64,000 bases of DNA from Aliidiomarina sanyensis (GCF_003987175.1 NZ_PIPM01000001.1:1-64000); one strand, 5' to 3'. Counted from the stretch's first letter, positions 27,901 through 36,727 are shown. Made by a program: numbers and translations. The notes: generated by a model from the letters alone, not told the origin.

Positions 27901-28193
27901 ACGTCCGATTGACCAGCCCGTGCATACGACGTGATGCTTCGTACGCCACGGACGGTACCGAGAACTTCCTCAATGGGGCGATTGACCAGTTGTTCGACTT
28001 CACTCGGGGCGGCACCGGGGTAGGCTGTACGCACTGTGAGCGTAGGGTAGCTTAGGTCGGGCAACAGATTCACCGGTAAGCGGCCAAGACTCACAATACC
28101 AAAGAGGACGATCGCAAGCGTAAACATCACGATGGTAACTGGGCGACGGACGGCTAGCGCGGCGATTCCAGATTTCTTATTATTCTGACTCAT
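24924..28193 (-). CDS. RND efflux pump, first permease of a pair
   Basis: A 1089-residue RND transporter. The N terminus A-L-A-V-R-R-P-V-T-I-V-M and P-G-A-A-P-S-E-V-E are family-typical. TM4 reads G-L-L-V-D-N-A-I-V-V-L-E-N, again Asp-Asn in place of Asp-Asp. Between the two halves (about residues 495-585) is a long central linker containing proline/arginine-rich and extra amphipathic or hydrophobic segments, longer than in its partner. It follows the adaptor gene by 11 bp and overlaps the next pump, so the two probably form a heteromeric pump as in the MdtBC arrangement (inference). Substrates are unknown. Confidence 0.93.
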   Translation of the reverse strand: MSQNNKKSGIAALAVRRPVTIVMFTLAIVLFGIVSLGRLPVNLLPDLSYPTLTVRTAYPGAAPSEVEQLVNRPIEEVLGTVRGVRSITSYARAGQSDVVLEFAWGTQMDMAGLEVREKLDTVRLPLDLEKPIILRFNPNLEPMMRFALNQPQISSPGEMQEMRRFADEELKRQLESIQGIAAVRVGGGLEDEVQILIDERRASQLNIDVQTVVSRLRQENLNQASGRVETNTLEFLVRTVNQFQTLDDIENIYIATRNGAPIQLQDIATVRSGFKDRTSISRVNGREAIEINIYREGDANTVRVANEVHRRLPQVRGQLPRDYQLELLNDQSTFIRNAIASVQQNAWIGGLLAMGVIFLFLRQIRPTLIISVAIPVSVIATFLFMFMSNLSLNMMSLGGIALAIGLLVDNAIVVLENIARRREQGDDVSDAAIHGAHEVTGAIIAATLTTLAVFIPLIFVTGMAGQLFTEQAITVSVALLASLAVALTLIPMLASRKGSTELQFEPAAQPTARSAPPTRRGVLFWLSWPVRSLLRGVFYWLPVLVLRGLRLFIAGLAWVGRMVTRPFLFAVDRVLETTSRAQQHALQKAQKKPWPYFAGFALLTFACFLLLPRLDAELIPAMEQREFYVDIELSRGTPIARTDAFLAQFAAAFASDPRITRTYSIAGTGSLMQVQANQGGDFWGRMHVVTESGLSPEARQQLMQDIRDYLAQQPDVQARIDFPSLVSMDMPLVVELYGYELDRLLPVAARLTDTLTEHPNFRDVQNGLTAGQPELEIQFDHARLAWAGLNAPDVARLISTHIGGQIATRYQVLDRQIDVRVRLPDDARQNPDALGDLIINPGAEVEIPLSAVAEITRAIGPSEITRLGQQRVALITASPANTDIRSAQEALSVILANLQLPPGVTARLGGQGELLAESYRSMALALGLAVFLVYLVMASQFESFGHPLLIMFSVPLAAAGSVVGLWLTNTPLSVVVFIGLIMLAGIVVNNAIVLIDRINQLRQSGVEKLQAIREASAQRLRPILMTTLTTVLGLTPLALGIGEGAELSASMAIAVMSGLLFATLLTLLFIPLVYQLFDRKQFDGETSNA

Positions 28194-28204
28194 TTCGGTG
28201 GTCC

Positions 28205-29263
28205 TTACAGTGCAATCACTTCAACACGAGCATCTTCACGCAAGGTGTTTTGGCCGGTCACCACTAATGTGGAGCCCGCATCAATTCCCTCAATTATTTC
28301 AATGTAGCCATTTTCGCGCAGTCCTGGAATCACTGCTTTGCGCACGGCCTTGTCGTTCTCCACAACGAAAACATACGCAGTTTGATCGATGCGAATCAGT
28401 GCATGATGTGGAATCCGTACCACATTGTCTTTCTCGGCATAATGAAGCTGCACGCGGGCAAACATTCCTGCGCGATATTCATGGGCTTCGTTGGGAATGC
28501 TGAGGACAACACGGAAAGTCCCGGATGTTGCATCAACAACGGGGCTGATCCGAGCGACTTGTGCATCAATTTGTGTCAGGCCAGTTTGATTTAAGCTAAT
28601 CCGCGCATTTTGACCAACCCGAACACTCGAGAGGGCTTGCTCTGGGAGGTGAATGGTGGCGCGCAAGGTTTGGTCATTTACGACGTGGAAGAGGGCACGT
28701 GGTTGATAGGCTTGAATCATGTTGCCAGTCCGGACGAAGCGCTGCGCGATATGACCAGAAATCGGTGCGCGGATAACCGCCTCGGATAAATCAAGTTCGG
28801 CCAGTGCTAATTGCGCACGAAGTCCCTCATAGCGCGTGTTTAGCCGTTCAAGGGTCTCTTTGCTGACCATTTGTTGCGTGGCTAACTGTTGCATCCGCTC
28901 AAGTTCTTTTTCAACACCACGGAACTCCGCAGCAATTTGGTCGCGGCTGTGTTGATAGCGAGAAGACTCAATGCGCGCAAGAGGCTGACCTTGTTCAACA
29001 AAGTCGCCTTCTTCTACATAAATTTCCGTAATTACACCACTGACACGGGCGATCACGTCGGTTTCTTCTTCAGCTTCGAGCACACTGCTTGCTTGGAAGC
29101 TGGCTCGTATTAATCCGCGCTCGACGGTAACCGCTTCAACGGGCACACCGCGTTCCCGCGGTTCCGCGGCAGAGGCTTGCACGTTGGTTGCTGATGAGTT
29201 TCCGCATCCTGTTAGGGCCACAAAGGCAAGTAATCCGATCACAATAAACGCTGAAGTTTTCAT
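28205..29263 (-). CDS. RND periplasmic adaptor (membrane fusion) lipoprotein
   Basis: A 352-residue adaptor linking the RND pumps to an outer-membrane channel. Lipobox L-T-G-C gives a lipidated Cys20. Barrel-sandwich (lipoyl-like) halves are visible as V-I-A-R-V-S-G-V-I-T-E-I-Y-V and V-I-R-A-P-I-S-G-H-I-A-Q-R, flanking a helical hairpin of about 90-160. A beta-barrel domain and membrane-proximal domain follow. It is the first gene of the minus-strand run, with its promoter presumably in the 252-bp AT-rich region to metY. The TolC-like partner must be encoded elsewhere. Confidence 0.93.
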   Translation of the reverse strand: MKTSAFIVIGLLAFVALTGCGNSSATNVQASAAEPRERGVPVEAVTVERGLIRASFQASSVLEAEEETDVIARVSGVITEIYVEEGDFVEQGQPLARIESSRYQHSRDQIAAEFRGVEKELERMQQLATQQMVSKETLERLNTRYEGLRAQLALAELDLSEAVIRAPISGHIAQRFVRTGNMIQAYQPRALFHVVNDQTLRATIHLPEQALSSVRVGQNARISLNQTGLTQIDAQVARISPVVDATSGTFRVVLSIPNEAHEYRAGMFARVQLHYAEKDNVVRIPHHALIRIDQTAYVFVVENDKAVRKAVIPGLRENGYIEIIEGIDAGSTLVVTGQNTLREDARVEVIAL

Positions 29264-29464
29264 TTTCCTGTCCTAGTTAAAAACTAAAATCTCTCGTGCC
29301 TAGGAATATGCTAAGTTCGTGCCAGTAAATTTAAATTATTGATATATAACGAATATAATTATTTATTAGAAGGTGGTTACACCCATCAGTGAAGAAATGT
29401 AGTCAGATTGACGATTTGAGTTGGTGAAAAATACAAAAAAATTTTAAATTAATTATGGACATTT

Positions 29465-29480
29465 AGACGTCTGAACGTGT
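29465..29480 (+). promoter_or_regulatory. Tandem MetJ-type boxes upstream of metY
   Basis: AGACGTCT (29465-29472) is a perfect met box; the adjoining GAACGTGT (29473-29480) matches the eight-base consensus at five positions, and GGACATTT just upstream at five. Tandem eight-base repeats are how MetJ dimers bind, with S-adenosylmethionine as corepressor. Candidate core promoter elements TTGGTG (29421-29426) and TTAAAT (29444-29449), 17 bases apart, lie immediately upstream. The rest of the 252-bp gap (29264-29515) is AT-rich, and I see no further gene in it. Confidence 0.7.
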
Positions 29481-29515
29481 AGATTCCCAGAGTAAACATC
29501 GTAAGAGAGGTTATT

Positions 29516-30808
29516 ATGCGTTTAGAGTCATTGGCGTTACATCACGGTTACACGGCAGAAGCGACGACCCGAGCTGCTGCAGTTCCGATATACCAAACAA
29601 CTTCATTTACCTTTGAGAATACTCAACACGGGGCCGATTTATTTGATTTGAAGGTAGAGGGAAACATTTACTCGCGGATTATGAATCCTACCAATGCCGT
29701 ACTTGAAGAGCGGCTTGCTGCGATTGAAGGTGGGATTGGTGCTTTGGCGGTCGGTTCTGGGATGGCTGCGATTACCTATACGATTCAAACATTAGCCTCG
29801 GCAGGGGACAATATCGTCAGTATCAGCAAGTTATATGGCGGAACCTTTAACCTCTTCGCTCACACATTACCCCAGCAAGGCATCGATGTAAGATTTGCCG
29901 ATGCAGATGATTTTGAGGGGCTTGCTGCCTTGATTGACGGCCGAACTAAACTGCTGTTTTGTGAATCCATCGGAAATCCGGCCGGCAATGTCGTCGATTT
30001 GGTTCAACTTGCGAAAATCGCGCATCAACACGGGATCCCTCTGGTGGTGGATAATACGGTCGCAACCCCTGTTCTGTGCCGTCCTATTGAGCTTGGCGCA
30101 GATATCGTGATCCACTCGTTGACCAAGTATATTGGCGGTCATGGCACCACGGTGGGAGGGATTATTATTGATAGTGGAACGTTCGATTGGTCAGCGCAGC
30201 CCGAGCGTTATCCGCAACTGAATCAGCCGGATCCCTCCTACCATGGCGTGGTGTACACCGAAGCACTCGGACCGGCGGCATTTATTGGACGTTGTCGTGT
30301 GGTTCCGCTGCGTAATACGGGTGCGTCATTGGCAGCGCAAAGTGCCTTCAATATTTTGCAAGGCCTTGAGACCCTTGCATTGCGCGTTGAACGTCACTGT
30401 GCAAATGCGTTGAAAGTCGCTGAATATTTATCTGCCCACCCAGACGTCAGTTGGGTTCAGTATGCTGGACTTCCGACCGATAAGTATCATGGTTTGGCGC
30501 AAAAAATCACTGCAGGACAGGGCTCGGGGATATTGAGTTTTGGTATCAAAGGCGGAAAAGAGGCGGCCACCCAGTTCATTGATGCGCTCAAGCTTTTCTT
30601 GCGCTTGGTCAATATTGGGGATGCCAAGTCCTTGGCGTGTCATCCGGCATCCACCACACATCGGCAGCTATCGCCGGAGGAATTGGGGCGAGCCGGTGTC
30701 AGCGAAGATCTTGTTCGTTTGTCGGTTGGAATTGAGCATATTGATGACATTATCGCCGATCTCGATCAGGCGCTTGCTGTCGCTCATAAGGCCTTGCGTG
30801 TCGCTTAA
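29516..30808 (+). CDS. metY: O-acetylhomoserine sulfhydrylase family enzyme
   Basis: A 430-residue PLP enzyme of the Cys/Met metabolism family, forming homocysteine from an activated homoserine and sulfide. Y-Q-T-T-S-F-T-F near the N terminus, Y-S-R-I-M-N-P-T-N, and the PLP lysine in S-L-T-K-Y-I-G-G-H-G are all present. The length of 430 and the segment D-L-F-D-L-K-V-E-G-N-I-Y place it with MetY and not with the shorter MetB/MetZ. AGAGAGG lies five bases before the ATG, and MetJ-type boxes lie upstream. It converges on metA, 13 bp away; see the finding on their apparent substrate mismatch. Confidence 0.93.
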   Translation: MRLESLALHHGYTAEATTRAAAVPIYQTTSFTFENTQHGADLFDLKVEGNIYSRIMNPTNAVLEERLAAIEGGIGALAVGSGMAAITYTIQTLASAGDNIVSISKLYGGTFNLFAHTLPQQGIDVRFADADDFEGLAALIDGRTKLLFCESIGNPAGNVVDLVQLAKIAHQHGIPLVVDNTVATPVLCRPIELGADIVIHSLTKYIGGHGTTVGGIIIDSGTFDWSAQPERYPQLNQPDPSYHGVVYTEALGPAAFIGRCRVVPLRNTGASLAAQSAFNILQGLETLALRVERHCANALKVAEYLSAHPDVSWVQYAGLPTDKYHGLAQKITAGQGSGILSFGIKGGKEAATQFIDALKLFLRLVNIGDAKSLACHPASTTHRQLSPEELGRAGVSEDLVRLSVGIEHIDDIIADLDQALAVAHKALRVA

Positions 30809-30821
30809 CAAAACTCGGTGA

Positions 30822-31703
30822 TTAGCGAACCCAGGTCTCAAGCCAGTTTTCTAACAGACGAACCCCGTGGGCTTGCCAATCAGCCTGCGGGGGATGTTCT
30901 CTCTCGACTCCCTCCGATTCATCATCGGTTTCCAAATAATAGAATTCAGGTTCGTTTGGACTCAACCCTCTGGACACATCTCGTTGAAATTCGCGATGTA
31001 AGGTGTCGGCTTCATATTCAGGATGACCGAGGACAAACAATCGCTTGCGAATCGGATCAATGGTCACAAAAGCACCCGCGCGGCGTGAGTCCATCAGCAC
31101 ACGCAATTCAGGATGTGCGTACATCTGATTTTGTCGTGCTTCTGCGTTGCGCGAATGGGGGACTCGGATGTCCCGCGGAATCCCCTCGATAATCGGATGT
31201 TTTCGTAAAATCCGATGTTCGTACAACCCACTAATTTTCTTCGCACGCTGCACGCGCGGGATACCATAATGATGATAGAAGGCAGCATTTGCTGCCCAGC
31301 ACAAATACATCACACTTGCGTAGCTCAGGATTGCGTCATCAAAGATGTGGCGGAGCTCTTGCCAGTAGCTAACCTCGTCGTAATCGCGCGTGCCAAGCGG
31401 CGCGCCCGTGATAATTAATGCATCGAGGTCATCCCGTGCATCCCAATCTTGGTAATACCGATCGAGATGGGCTTGACGGGTTTTTGATTTCCATTGCTTT
31501 AGCTTGAGACAATGAAGTTCCAGATCGAATTTCGTCTGTGCCAACAGACGTAACCAATGCCGTTCAGCAACTTCCTTTTCAGGCATTAAATTTAGAAAGC
31601 CTATTTTCAACACGCCGCGATGATTCGGATCGCAGCGCACGGGCAAACCTTCTTGCTGTAATTGCGAGATGATTGGTAATGGGCGATGCAGGGTTAATGG
31701 CAT
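30822..31703 (-). CDS. metA: Homoserine O-acyltransferase, MetA family
   Basis: A 293-residue MetA-family enzyme activating homoserine for methionine synthesis. Motifs: K-I-G-F-L-N-L-M-P-E-K, the catalytic cysteine in M-Y-L-C-W-A-A-N-A-A, G-L-Y-E-H, V-P-H-S-R, and catalytic His/Glu in L-G-H-P-E-Y-E. The loop I-T-G-A-P-L-G carries glycine at the position equal to E. coli MetA Gly111, which is linked with succinyl-CoA use; acetyl-CoA enzymes have glutamate there. The N terminus is shorter than in E. coli. No MetJ box was seen in front of it. It reads on the same strand as gltA but beyond a terminator. Confidence 0.93.
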   Translation of the reverse strand: MPLTLHRPLPIISQLQQEGLPVRCDPNHRGVLKIGFLNLMPEKEVAERHWLRLLAQTKFDLELHCLKLKQWKSKTRQAHLDRYYQDWDARDDLDALIITGAPLGTRDYDEVSYWQELRHIFDDAILSYASVMYLCWAANAAFYHHYGIPRVQRAKKISGLYEHRILRKHPIIEGIPRDIRVPHSRNAEARQNQMYAHPELRVLMDSRRAGAFVTIDPIRKRLFVLGHPEYEADTLHREFQRDVSRGLSPNEPEFYYLETDDESEGVEREHPPQADWQAHGVRLLENWLETWVR

Positions 31704-31840
31704 AAAAGTCTCATTCGAAGATCATGACAGGCCAAGTTTTGCCCTATTCTGATCTGAAACGTTATAGTTCGCCATGATGACATTTGATTATGGTCAAGAC
31801 AAGCCAAGAGAAAGGTGACTAAGCCGATTAAAGGCATGAA

Positions 31841-31867
31841 AAAAGCCGCTCTCAGTGAGCGGCTTTT
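31841..31867. terminator. Terminator after gltA
   Basis: AAAAGCCGCTC pairs with GAGCGGCTTTT around a five-base loop. A-rich and T-rich ends allow termination in both directions. It lies 15 bases past the gltA stop. The 178-bp gap 31704-31881 otherwise holds only the metA upstream region. Confidence 0.88.
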
Positions 31868-31881
31868 CGTATCATGGTGCT

Positions 31882-33162
31882 TTACTTCGCAATAGGCTTA
31901 AATTTGCGTTGTGCTTCGCCGGTGTATAATTGGCGCGGACGGCCAATTTTCTGGCTTGGTTCACTCAGCATCTCATGCCAATGGGAGATCCAACCGACTG
32001 TCCGTGACAATGCGAAAATCACCGTGAACATGTTGGTCGGGATACCGATCGCTTTCAAGATAATTCCCGAGTAGAAATCCACATTCGGATACAGTTTCTT
32101 CTCTACGAAGTACTCATCCTCAAGGGCAATCCGCTCTAATTCCATTGCAACGTCAAGGAGTGGATCTTTGATGTTGAGTTCTGATAGGACTTCATGACAG
32201 GTCTCGCGCATGACTTTCGCGCGTGGATCGAAGTTCTTGTAGACCCGATGACCAAAGCCCATCAGACGGAATGGATCGTTTTTATCTTTCGCTTTTGCGA
32301 TGTACTCAGGGATCCGATCAACCGAACCGATTTCCGCGAGCATCTTCAAGCAGGCTTCGTTTGCGCCGCCGTGTGCTGGGCCCCAAAGTGATGCGACACC
32401 AGCCGCAATACATGCGTATGGGTTTGCGCCTGAAGAGCCTGCTAACCGAACCGTGGAGGTCGATGCATTTTGCTCATGGTCCGCGTGCAAGGTGAAGATC
32501 CGATCCATTGCGCGTGCAACAACGGGACTCACTTTGTATTCTTCCGCAGGAACCGAGAACATCATGTTCAGGAAGTTTTCCGTGTAGCTTAGGTTGTTTT
32601 GTGGATAAACAAAGGGTTGCCCGATGTTATGCTTGTAGCACATGGCCGCAATGGTTGGCATTTTCGCCACAAGGCGATAAGCACTGCGAGCGCGCTGCTC
32701 GGGATCTGCGATGTTTAAATCGTCATGATAGAACGAGGAGAGGGCACCGGTTACAGCGCACAACATGGCCATCGGGTGGGCGTCACGGCGGAATCCGCCA
32801 AAAAACTCATGAATCCCCTGATGCACCATCGTGTGCTTGGTGATGGTTTTCTTAAATTTCTGATATTCCTCAGCAGATGGGGCCTCACCATGAATCAGCA
32901 TGTAGCAAACTTCGAGATAGTCTGCCTCGGTGGCTAACTGCTCAATTGGGTAACCGCGGTGTAAAAGTACACCGTTATCGCCGTCAATGTAGGTGATTTT
33001 CGACTCACATGAGCCAGTGGCGAGGAAGCCAGGGTCAAACGTGAAGTAGCCGTGCTTGCCAAGGGTCCGTACATCAATTACATCGTGACCGGCGGTGCCT
33101 GAAAGCACCGGCAGCTCGATACTATTGCCATCGATTTGAAGAGTGGCTTTACGCTCAGCCAT
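31882..33162 (-). CDS. gltA: Citrate synthase
   Basis: A 426-residue type II (hexameric, Gram-negative) citrate synthase condensing acetyl-CoA and oxaloacetate. Active-site segments include L-H-A-D-H-E-Q-N (catalytic His), G-P-A-H-G-G-A-N and [10 protein letters not shown] with the oxaloacetate-binding His and Arg. The N-terminal beta-domain (residues 1-50) of the proteobacterial form is present. AAGGAG precedes the ATG. It diverges from sdhC; a strong promoter is described separately. Confidence 0.97.
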   Translation of the reverse strand: MAERKATLQIDGNSIELPVLSGTAGHDVIDVRTLGKHGYFTFDPGFLATGSCESKITYIDGDNGVLLHRGYPIEQLATEADYLEVCYMLIHGEAPSAEEYQKFKKTITKHTMVHQGIHEFFGGFRRDAHPMAMLCAVTGALSSFYHDDLNIADPEQRARSAYRLVAKMPTIAAMCYKHNIGQPFVYPQNNLSYTENFLNMMFSVPAEEYKVSPVVARAMDRIFTLHADHEQNASTSTVRLAGSSGANPYACIAAGVASLWGPAHGGANEACLKMLAEIGSVDRIPEYIAKAKDKNDPFRLMGFGHRVYKNFDPRAKVMRETCHEVLSELNIKDPLLDVAMELERIALEDEYFVEKKLYPNVDFYSGIILKAIGIPTNMFTVIFALSRTVGWISHWHEMLSEPSQKIGRPRQLYTGEAQRKFKPIAK

Positions 33163-33209
33163 GGATATCTCCTTGTATTCTGTGCGTCTTAGGTCAAAAA
33201 AGTGCGCTA

Positions 33210-33239
33210 TTTGTACTTGATCTTGGGGTGATCTGTCAA
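33210..33239 (-). promoter_or_regulatory. Likely gltA promoter
   Basis: On the minus strand a perfect -35 TTGACA (33234-33239) is followed after 18 bases by TACAAA (33210-33215). Right upstream of the -35, TTTACGTTAA (complement of 33241-33250) repeats ten bases of the LiuR palindrome near liuR, so a regulator may act here (speculative). The remainder of the 308-bp gap 33163-33470 is promoter DNA without a further gene. Confidence 0.65.
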
Positions 33240-33397
33240 TTTAACGTAAACGGTAGTTGTTTGGATGCCTACCTCTTTTTTGCTACGACTTTAGTCTAAT
33301 TGTTATAGTTCTATTGAGGTTGCAAGCCGTTCATTTACAGGGCTGTAACGACTGATGGGACCTGGCAATCTAAACCTTATTTTGCCGATGTCAGTAA

Positions 33398-33426
33398 TTG
33401 TAATTGTAAACTGTGCCCGATATACT
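33398..33426 (+). promoter_or_regulatory. Likely sdhC promoter
   Basis: TTGTAA (33398-33403) and TATACT (33421-33426) are separated by exactly 17 bases. Transcription would begin near 33433, giving a leader of about 38 bases before the sdhC start. Confidence 0.65.
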
Positions 33427-33470
33427 TGGGCGCACTGATTTCAACAGCGTTTTCAGATAAGGCAACAGTT

Positions 33471-33845
33471 GTGAAAAAACAAAGACCTGTTAACCTGGAG
33501 CTGACCACAATCAGCTTTCCACCTTCTGCAATCGCCTCCATTTTACACCGGGTTTCCGGCGTTATTATGTTGGTTCTCGTTGGCCTTTTGGTCTGGTTGC
33601 TCGCGCTATCGCTTCGTTCTTACGAAGGGTTCGTTCAAGCGCAAAATATTTTAGCAAACCCCGTCCTAAAGTTTGTCATCTGGGGCTTCCTCACAGCAAT
33701 GGGTTACCACTTGCTTGCCGGTTTGCGTCACATGGTGATGGATTTGGGCTTCTGGGAAGAGCTTGAGTCGGGGAATACCAGTGCGGTGGTTACCATCGTG
33801 TTGGCTGTCATTCTAGCCGTCTTAGCAGGGGTTTGGTTATGGTAA
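33471..33845 (+). CDS. sdhC: Succinate dehydrogenase cytochrome b556 subunit
   Basis: A 124-residue membrane anchor with three TM helices that binds heme b and quinone in complex II. K-K-Q-R-P-V-N-L near the N terminus and S-I-L-H-R-V-S-G (quinone-site Ser/Arg) are diagnostic, and the heme histidine lies in H-L-L-A-G-L-R-H. The GTG at 33471 is chosen because it aligns the start with the enterobacterial protein and has a TAAGG site; the frame is open from a TTG at 33426. It is first in sdhCDAB and overlaps sdhD by seven bases. Confidence 0.94.
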   Translation: MKKQRPVNLELTTISFPPSAIASILHRVSGVIMLVLVGLLVWLLALSLRSYEGFVQAQNILANPVLKFVIWGFLTAMGYHLLAGLRHMVMDLGFWEELESGNTSAVVTIVLAVILAVLAGVWLW

Positions 33846-34186
33846 AAATTGCTTCTACATTCGGTCGTAGCGGTACGCACGACTACATTCTGCTGCGCGC
33901 AAGTGCACTTATTTTGGCATCATACGCCGTCTTTTTGATTGCCTGGTTGGTATGTAACCCAGGCGTCAGTTATGCCGACTGGGTGGGCTTCTTTGGCCAC
34001 ATCGGGGTGAAAATATATACGTTGCTAGCGCTAACTGGACTCCTAATCCACGCATGGATTGGCATTTGGCAAGTGCTTACCGACTACGTGAAGAATTCAC
34101 TGTTGCGCGGTGCAATTCAATACGTGGTTGTGATCGCCTTGTTCGTCTACTGGTTCACCGGCTTATTTGTTTTGTGGGGTGTCTAA
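33839..34186 (+). CDS. sdhD: Succinate dehydrogenase membrane anchor subunit
   Basis: A 115-residue partner of SdhC with three TM helices. The signature H-D-Y-I-L-L-R-A-S-A and the heme-site H-A-W-I-G-I-W-Q-V-L-T-D-Y are present. The ATG at 33839 overlaps the sdhC stop, indicating coupling. The sdhA GTG follows immediately after its stop with no gap. Confidence 0.94.
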   Translation: MVKIASTFGRSGTHDYILLRASALILASYAVFLIAWLVCNPGVSYADWVGFFGHIGVKIYTLLALTGLLIHAWIGIWQVLTDYVKNSLLRGAIQYVVVIALFVYWFTGLFVLWGV

Positions 34187-35956
34187 GTGAGCAACTTGAA
34201 AGAACTACAGTTTGATGTAGTCGTTATCGGTGCGGGTGGTGCAGGTATGCGCGCTGCATTGCAAATCTCACAAAACGGGATGAGCTGTGCGCTGATGTCA
34301 AAAGTATTTCCTACCCGTTCTCATACGGTTTCAGCGCAGGGCGGTATAACCGTTGCACTGGGAAATGCGCACGATGACAACTGGGAATGGCACATGTTCG
34401 ATACGGTGAAAGGCTCTGACTATATCGGAGACCAAGACGCGATTGAATACATGTGTAAGACCGGGCCAGAAGCCATTTTGGAACTTGAGAACATGGGCTT
34501 GCCTTTCTCTCGTTTCGAGAACGGAAAAGTGTACCAGCGTCCGTTTGGTGGACAGTCAAAGAATTTTGGTGGTGAGCAGGCGGCGCGGACCGCAGCGGCA
34601 GCAGACCGAACCGGTCATGCCCTGCTGCATTTGCTTTATCAACAAAACGTGAAGAATAAAACAACCGTCCTTTCTGAGTGGTACGCGCTTGATCTCGTTA
34701 AGAATCAAGATGGTGTTGTGACCGGCGTCACCGCATTAGAGATTGAAACCGGCGAAATCTATCACATTCGCGCGAAAGCAGTTGTGCTTGCGACGGGTGG
34801 AGCAGGGCGTATTTATGCGTCAACCACCAACGCACACATTAATACGGGTGATGGCGTTGGGATGGCATTGCGTGCGGGAGCCCCAGTCCAAGATATGGAA
34901 ATGTGGCAGTTCCACCCAACGGGGATTGCTGGTGCAGGCTCCTTGGTGACCGAAGGGTGCCGCGGGGAAGGTGGATATCTGTTGAATAAGGACGGCGAGC
35001 GCTTTATGGAGCGTTATGCTCCGAACGCTAAAGACCTCGCAGGACGTGACGTTGTGGCCCGTGCCATGATGACTGAAATTCGTGAAGGCCGAGGGTGTGA
35101 AGGCCCTTGGGGTACTCACATTAAATTGAAACTCGACCACTTGGGCCGCGAGACCTTAGAAGCGCGTCTGCCGGGTGTCTGTGATCTGGCGAAAACCTTT
35201 GCCCATGTCGACCCAGCGGAAGAACCGATTCCTGTGATTCCAACCTGTCACTACATGATGGGCGGTATTCCAACCGACGTAAACGGTCAGTGTCTCCAAG
35301 TCGATGCAAAAGGTAATGTAACACCTATTCAAGGACTCTTTGCCTGCGGTGAGATTGCTTGTGTGTCTGTTCACGGTGCTAATCGCTTGGGTGGAAACTC
35401 ACTGCTTGACTTGGTTGTATTCGGACGGGCGACGGGTCTGCACTTAGGTGATGCACTAGCGGCAACAACCGAGTCGCGTGCCGCATCAGACAGCGACGTC
35501 GATGCCGCGTTAAGCCGATTAAATCGCTGGAATAGCACCCAGAAAGGTGAAGACCCGTATCAGATTCGGAAGGATCTGCAGAAGTGTATGCAGCTGAATT
35601 TCTCGGTCTTCCGTGAAGGGGAAGCGATGGAACAGGGCTTGAAAGAGCTCCGTGAGATTCGTGAGCGTCTGAAGCATGCGCGATTGGATGACACGAGTCA
35701 GGATTTCAACACCGCGCGTGTTGAATGCCTCGAGTTGGACAATTTGATGGAGACCGCTTACTCAACAGCAGTTTCTGCATCGTTCCGTCAAGAAAGCCGT
35801 GGCGCTCATAGCCGTGCCGACTTCCCTGATCGGGATGACGAGAGCTGGTTATGTCACACTGTGTATCGTCCGGAAGATGAGAGCATGGTGAAGCGGGAAG
35901 TGAACATGGCGCCGAAGTTGCGTGAAGCGTTCCCTCCGAAAGCACGTACTTATTAA
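34187..35956 (+). CDS. sdhA: Succinate dehydrogenase flavoprotein subunit
   Basis: A 589-residue catalytic subunit oxidising succinate to fumarate. [11 protein letters not shown] is the FAD motif. [10 protein letters not shown] near residue 45 carries the histidine that is covalently flavinylated in the family. H-P-T-G and R-G-E-G-G-Y are active-site segments, and [11 protein letters not shown] is conserved in the C-terminal half. Translation begins at GTG directly after the sdhD stop. Confidence 0.97.
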   Translation: MSNLKELQFDVVVIGAGGAGMRAALQISQNGMSCALMSKVFPTRSHTVSAQGGITVALGNAHDDNWEWHMFDTVKGSDYIGDQDAIEYMCKTGPEAILELENMGLPFSRFENGKVYQRPFGGQSKNFGGEQAARTAAAADRTGHALLHLLYQQNVKNKTTVLSEWYALDLVKNQDGVVTGVTALEIETGEIYHIRAKAVVLATGGAGRIYASTTNAHINTGDGVGMALRAGAPVQDMEMWQFHPTGIAGAGSLVTEGCRGEGGYLLNKDGERFMERYAPNAKDLAGRDVVARAMMTEIREGRGCEGPWGTHIKLKLDHLGRETLEARLPGVCDLAKTFAHVDPAEEPIPVIPTCHYMMGGIPTDVNGQCLQVDAKGNVTPIQGLFACGEIACVSVHGANRLGGNSLLDLVVFGRATGLHLGDALAATTESRAASDSDVDAALSRLNRWNSTQKGEDPYQIRKDLQKCMQLNFSVFREGEAMEQGLKELREIRERLKHARLDDTSQDFNTARVECLELDNLMETAYSTAVSASFRQESRGAHSRADFPDRDDESWLCHTVYRPEDESMVKREVNMAPKLREAFPPKARTY

Positions 35957-35968
35957 GAGGTTTGTACG

Positions 35969-36685
35969 ATGAAAAAACTTACCTTTTCGATTTATCGCTA
36001 CAATCCAGAGGTCGATACCAAGCCGCGGATGCAAGATTACACGCTCGAGCTTGAAGATAACCAAGACCTGATGGTGCTTGAAGCGCTCATTAAGATTAAA
36101 GAAGAGCAGGATCCGTCTCTGGCGTTCCGTCGTTCGTGTCGTGAGGGTGTATGTGGGTCTGACGGCTTAAATATGAACGGGAAAAATGGGTTGGCGTGTA
36201 TCACCAACTTGTCTTCGTTAAAGTCAAACAAGATTGTCATTCGTCCGCTTCCTGGCTTGCCCGTTATGCGCGACCTGATTGTCGATATGACGCAGTTCTA
36301 TAAGCAGTACGAGAAAGTAAAACCGTATCTGATTAATGACGAAAAAACGCCACCGGCGCGGGAGCGTCTGCAGAGCCCAGAAGAGCGGGCAAAATTAGAC
36401 GGTCTATACGAATGTATTCTGTGTGCTTGTTGTTCAACATCATGCCCTTCGTTCTGGTGGAATCCAGATAAGTTTGTCGGTCCTGCGGGATTGCTTCATG
36501 CTTATCGATTCTTGGCAGATAGCCGGGATACTGCGACTGAGCAGCGTCTTGACGATTTGGACGATGCGTTCAGTGTGTTCCGGTGTCACGGCATCATGAA
36601 CTGTGTGAATGTATGTCCGAAAGGGTTAAACCCGACGAAGGCTATTGGACACATCAAGTCTATGTTGTTGAGCCGCGCTGTTTAG
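35969..36685 (+). CDS. sdhB: Succinate dehydrogenase iron-sulfur subunit
   Basis: A 238-residue electron-transfer subunit. Cluster motifs appear in order: S-C-R-E-G-V-C-G-S-D-G with a later Cys (2Fe-2S, about 56-77), C-I-L-C-A-C-C-S-T-S-C-P (4Fe-4S) and C-H-G-I-M-N-C-V-N-V-C-P-K-G (3Fe-4S). It follows sdhA by 12 bp, ahead of a terminator. Confidence 0.97.
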   Translation: MKKLTFSIYRYNPEVDTKPRMQDYTLELEDNQDLMVLEALIKIKEEQDPSLAFRRSCREGVCGSDGLNMNGKNGLACITNLSSLKSNKIVIRPLPGLPVMRDLIVDMTQFYKQYEKVKPYLINDEKTPPARERLQSPEERAKLDGLYECILCACCSTSCPSFWWNPDKFVGPAGLLHAYRFLADSRDTATEQRLDDLDDAFSVFRCHGIMNCVNVCPKGLNPTKAIGHIKSMLLSRAV

Positions 36686-36727
36686 CGAAAGCAGGCGGTC
36701 TCTGATATAGTATTGAATATGTTGTAC

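Noticed and set aside
33296-33340. ArcA-like TGTTA/GTTC pattern in the gltA-sdhC gap
   Set aside because: Only loose matches to a degenerate consensus in AT-rich DNA; not enough to call a site.
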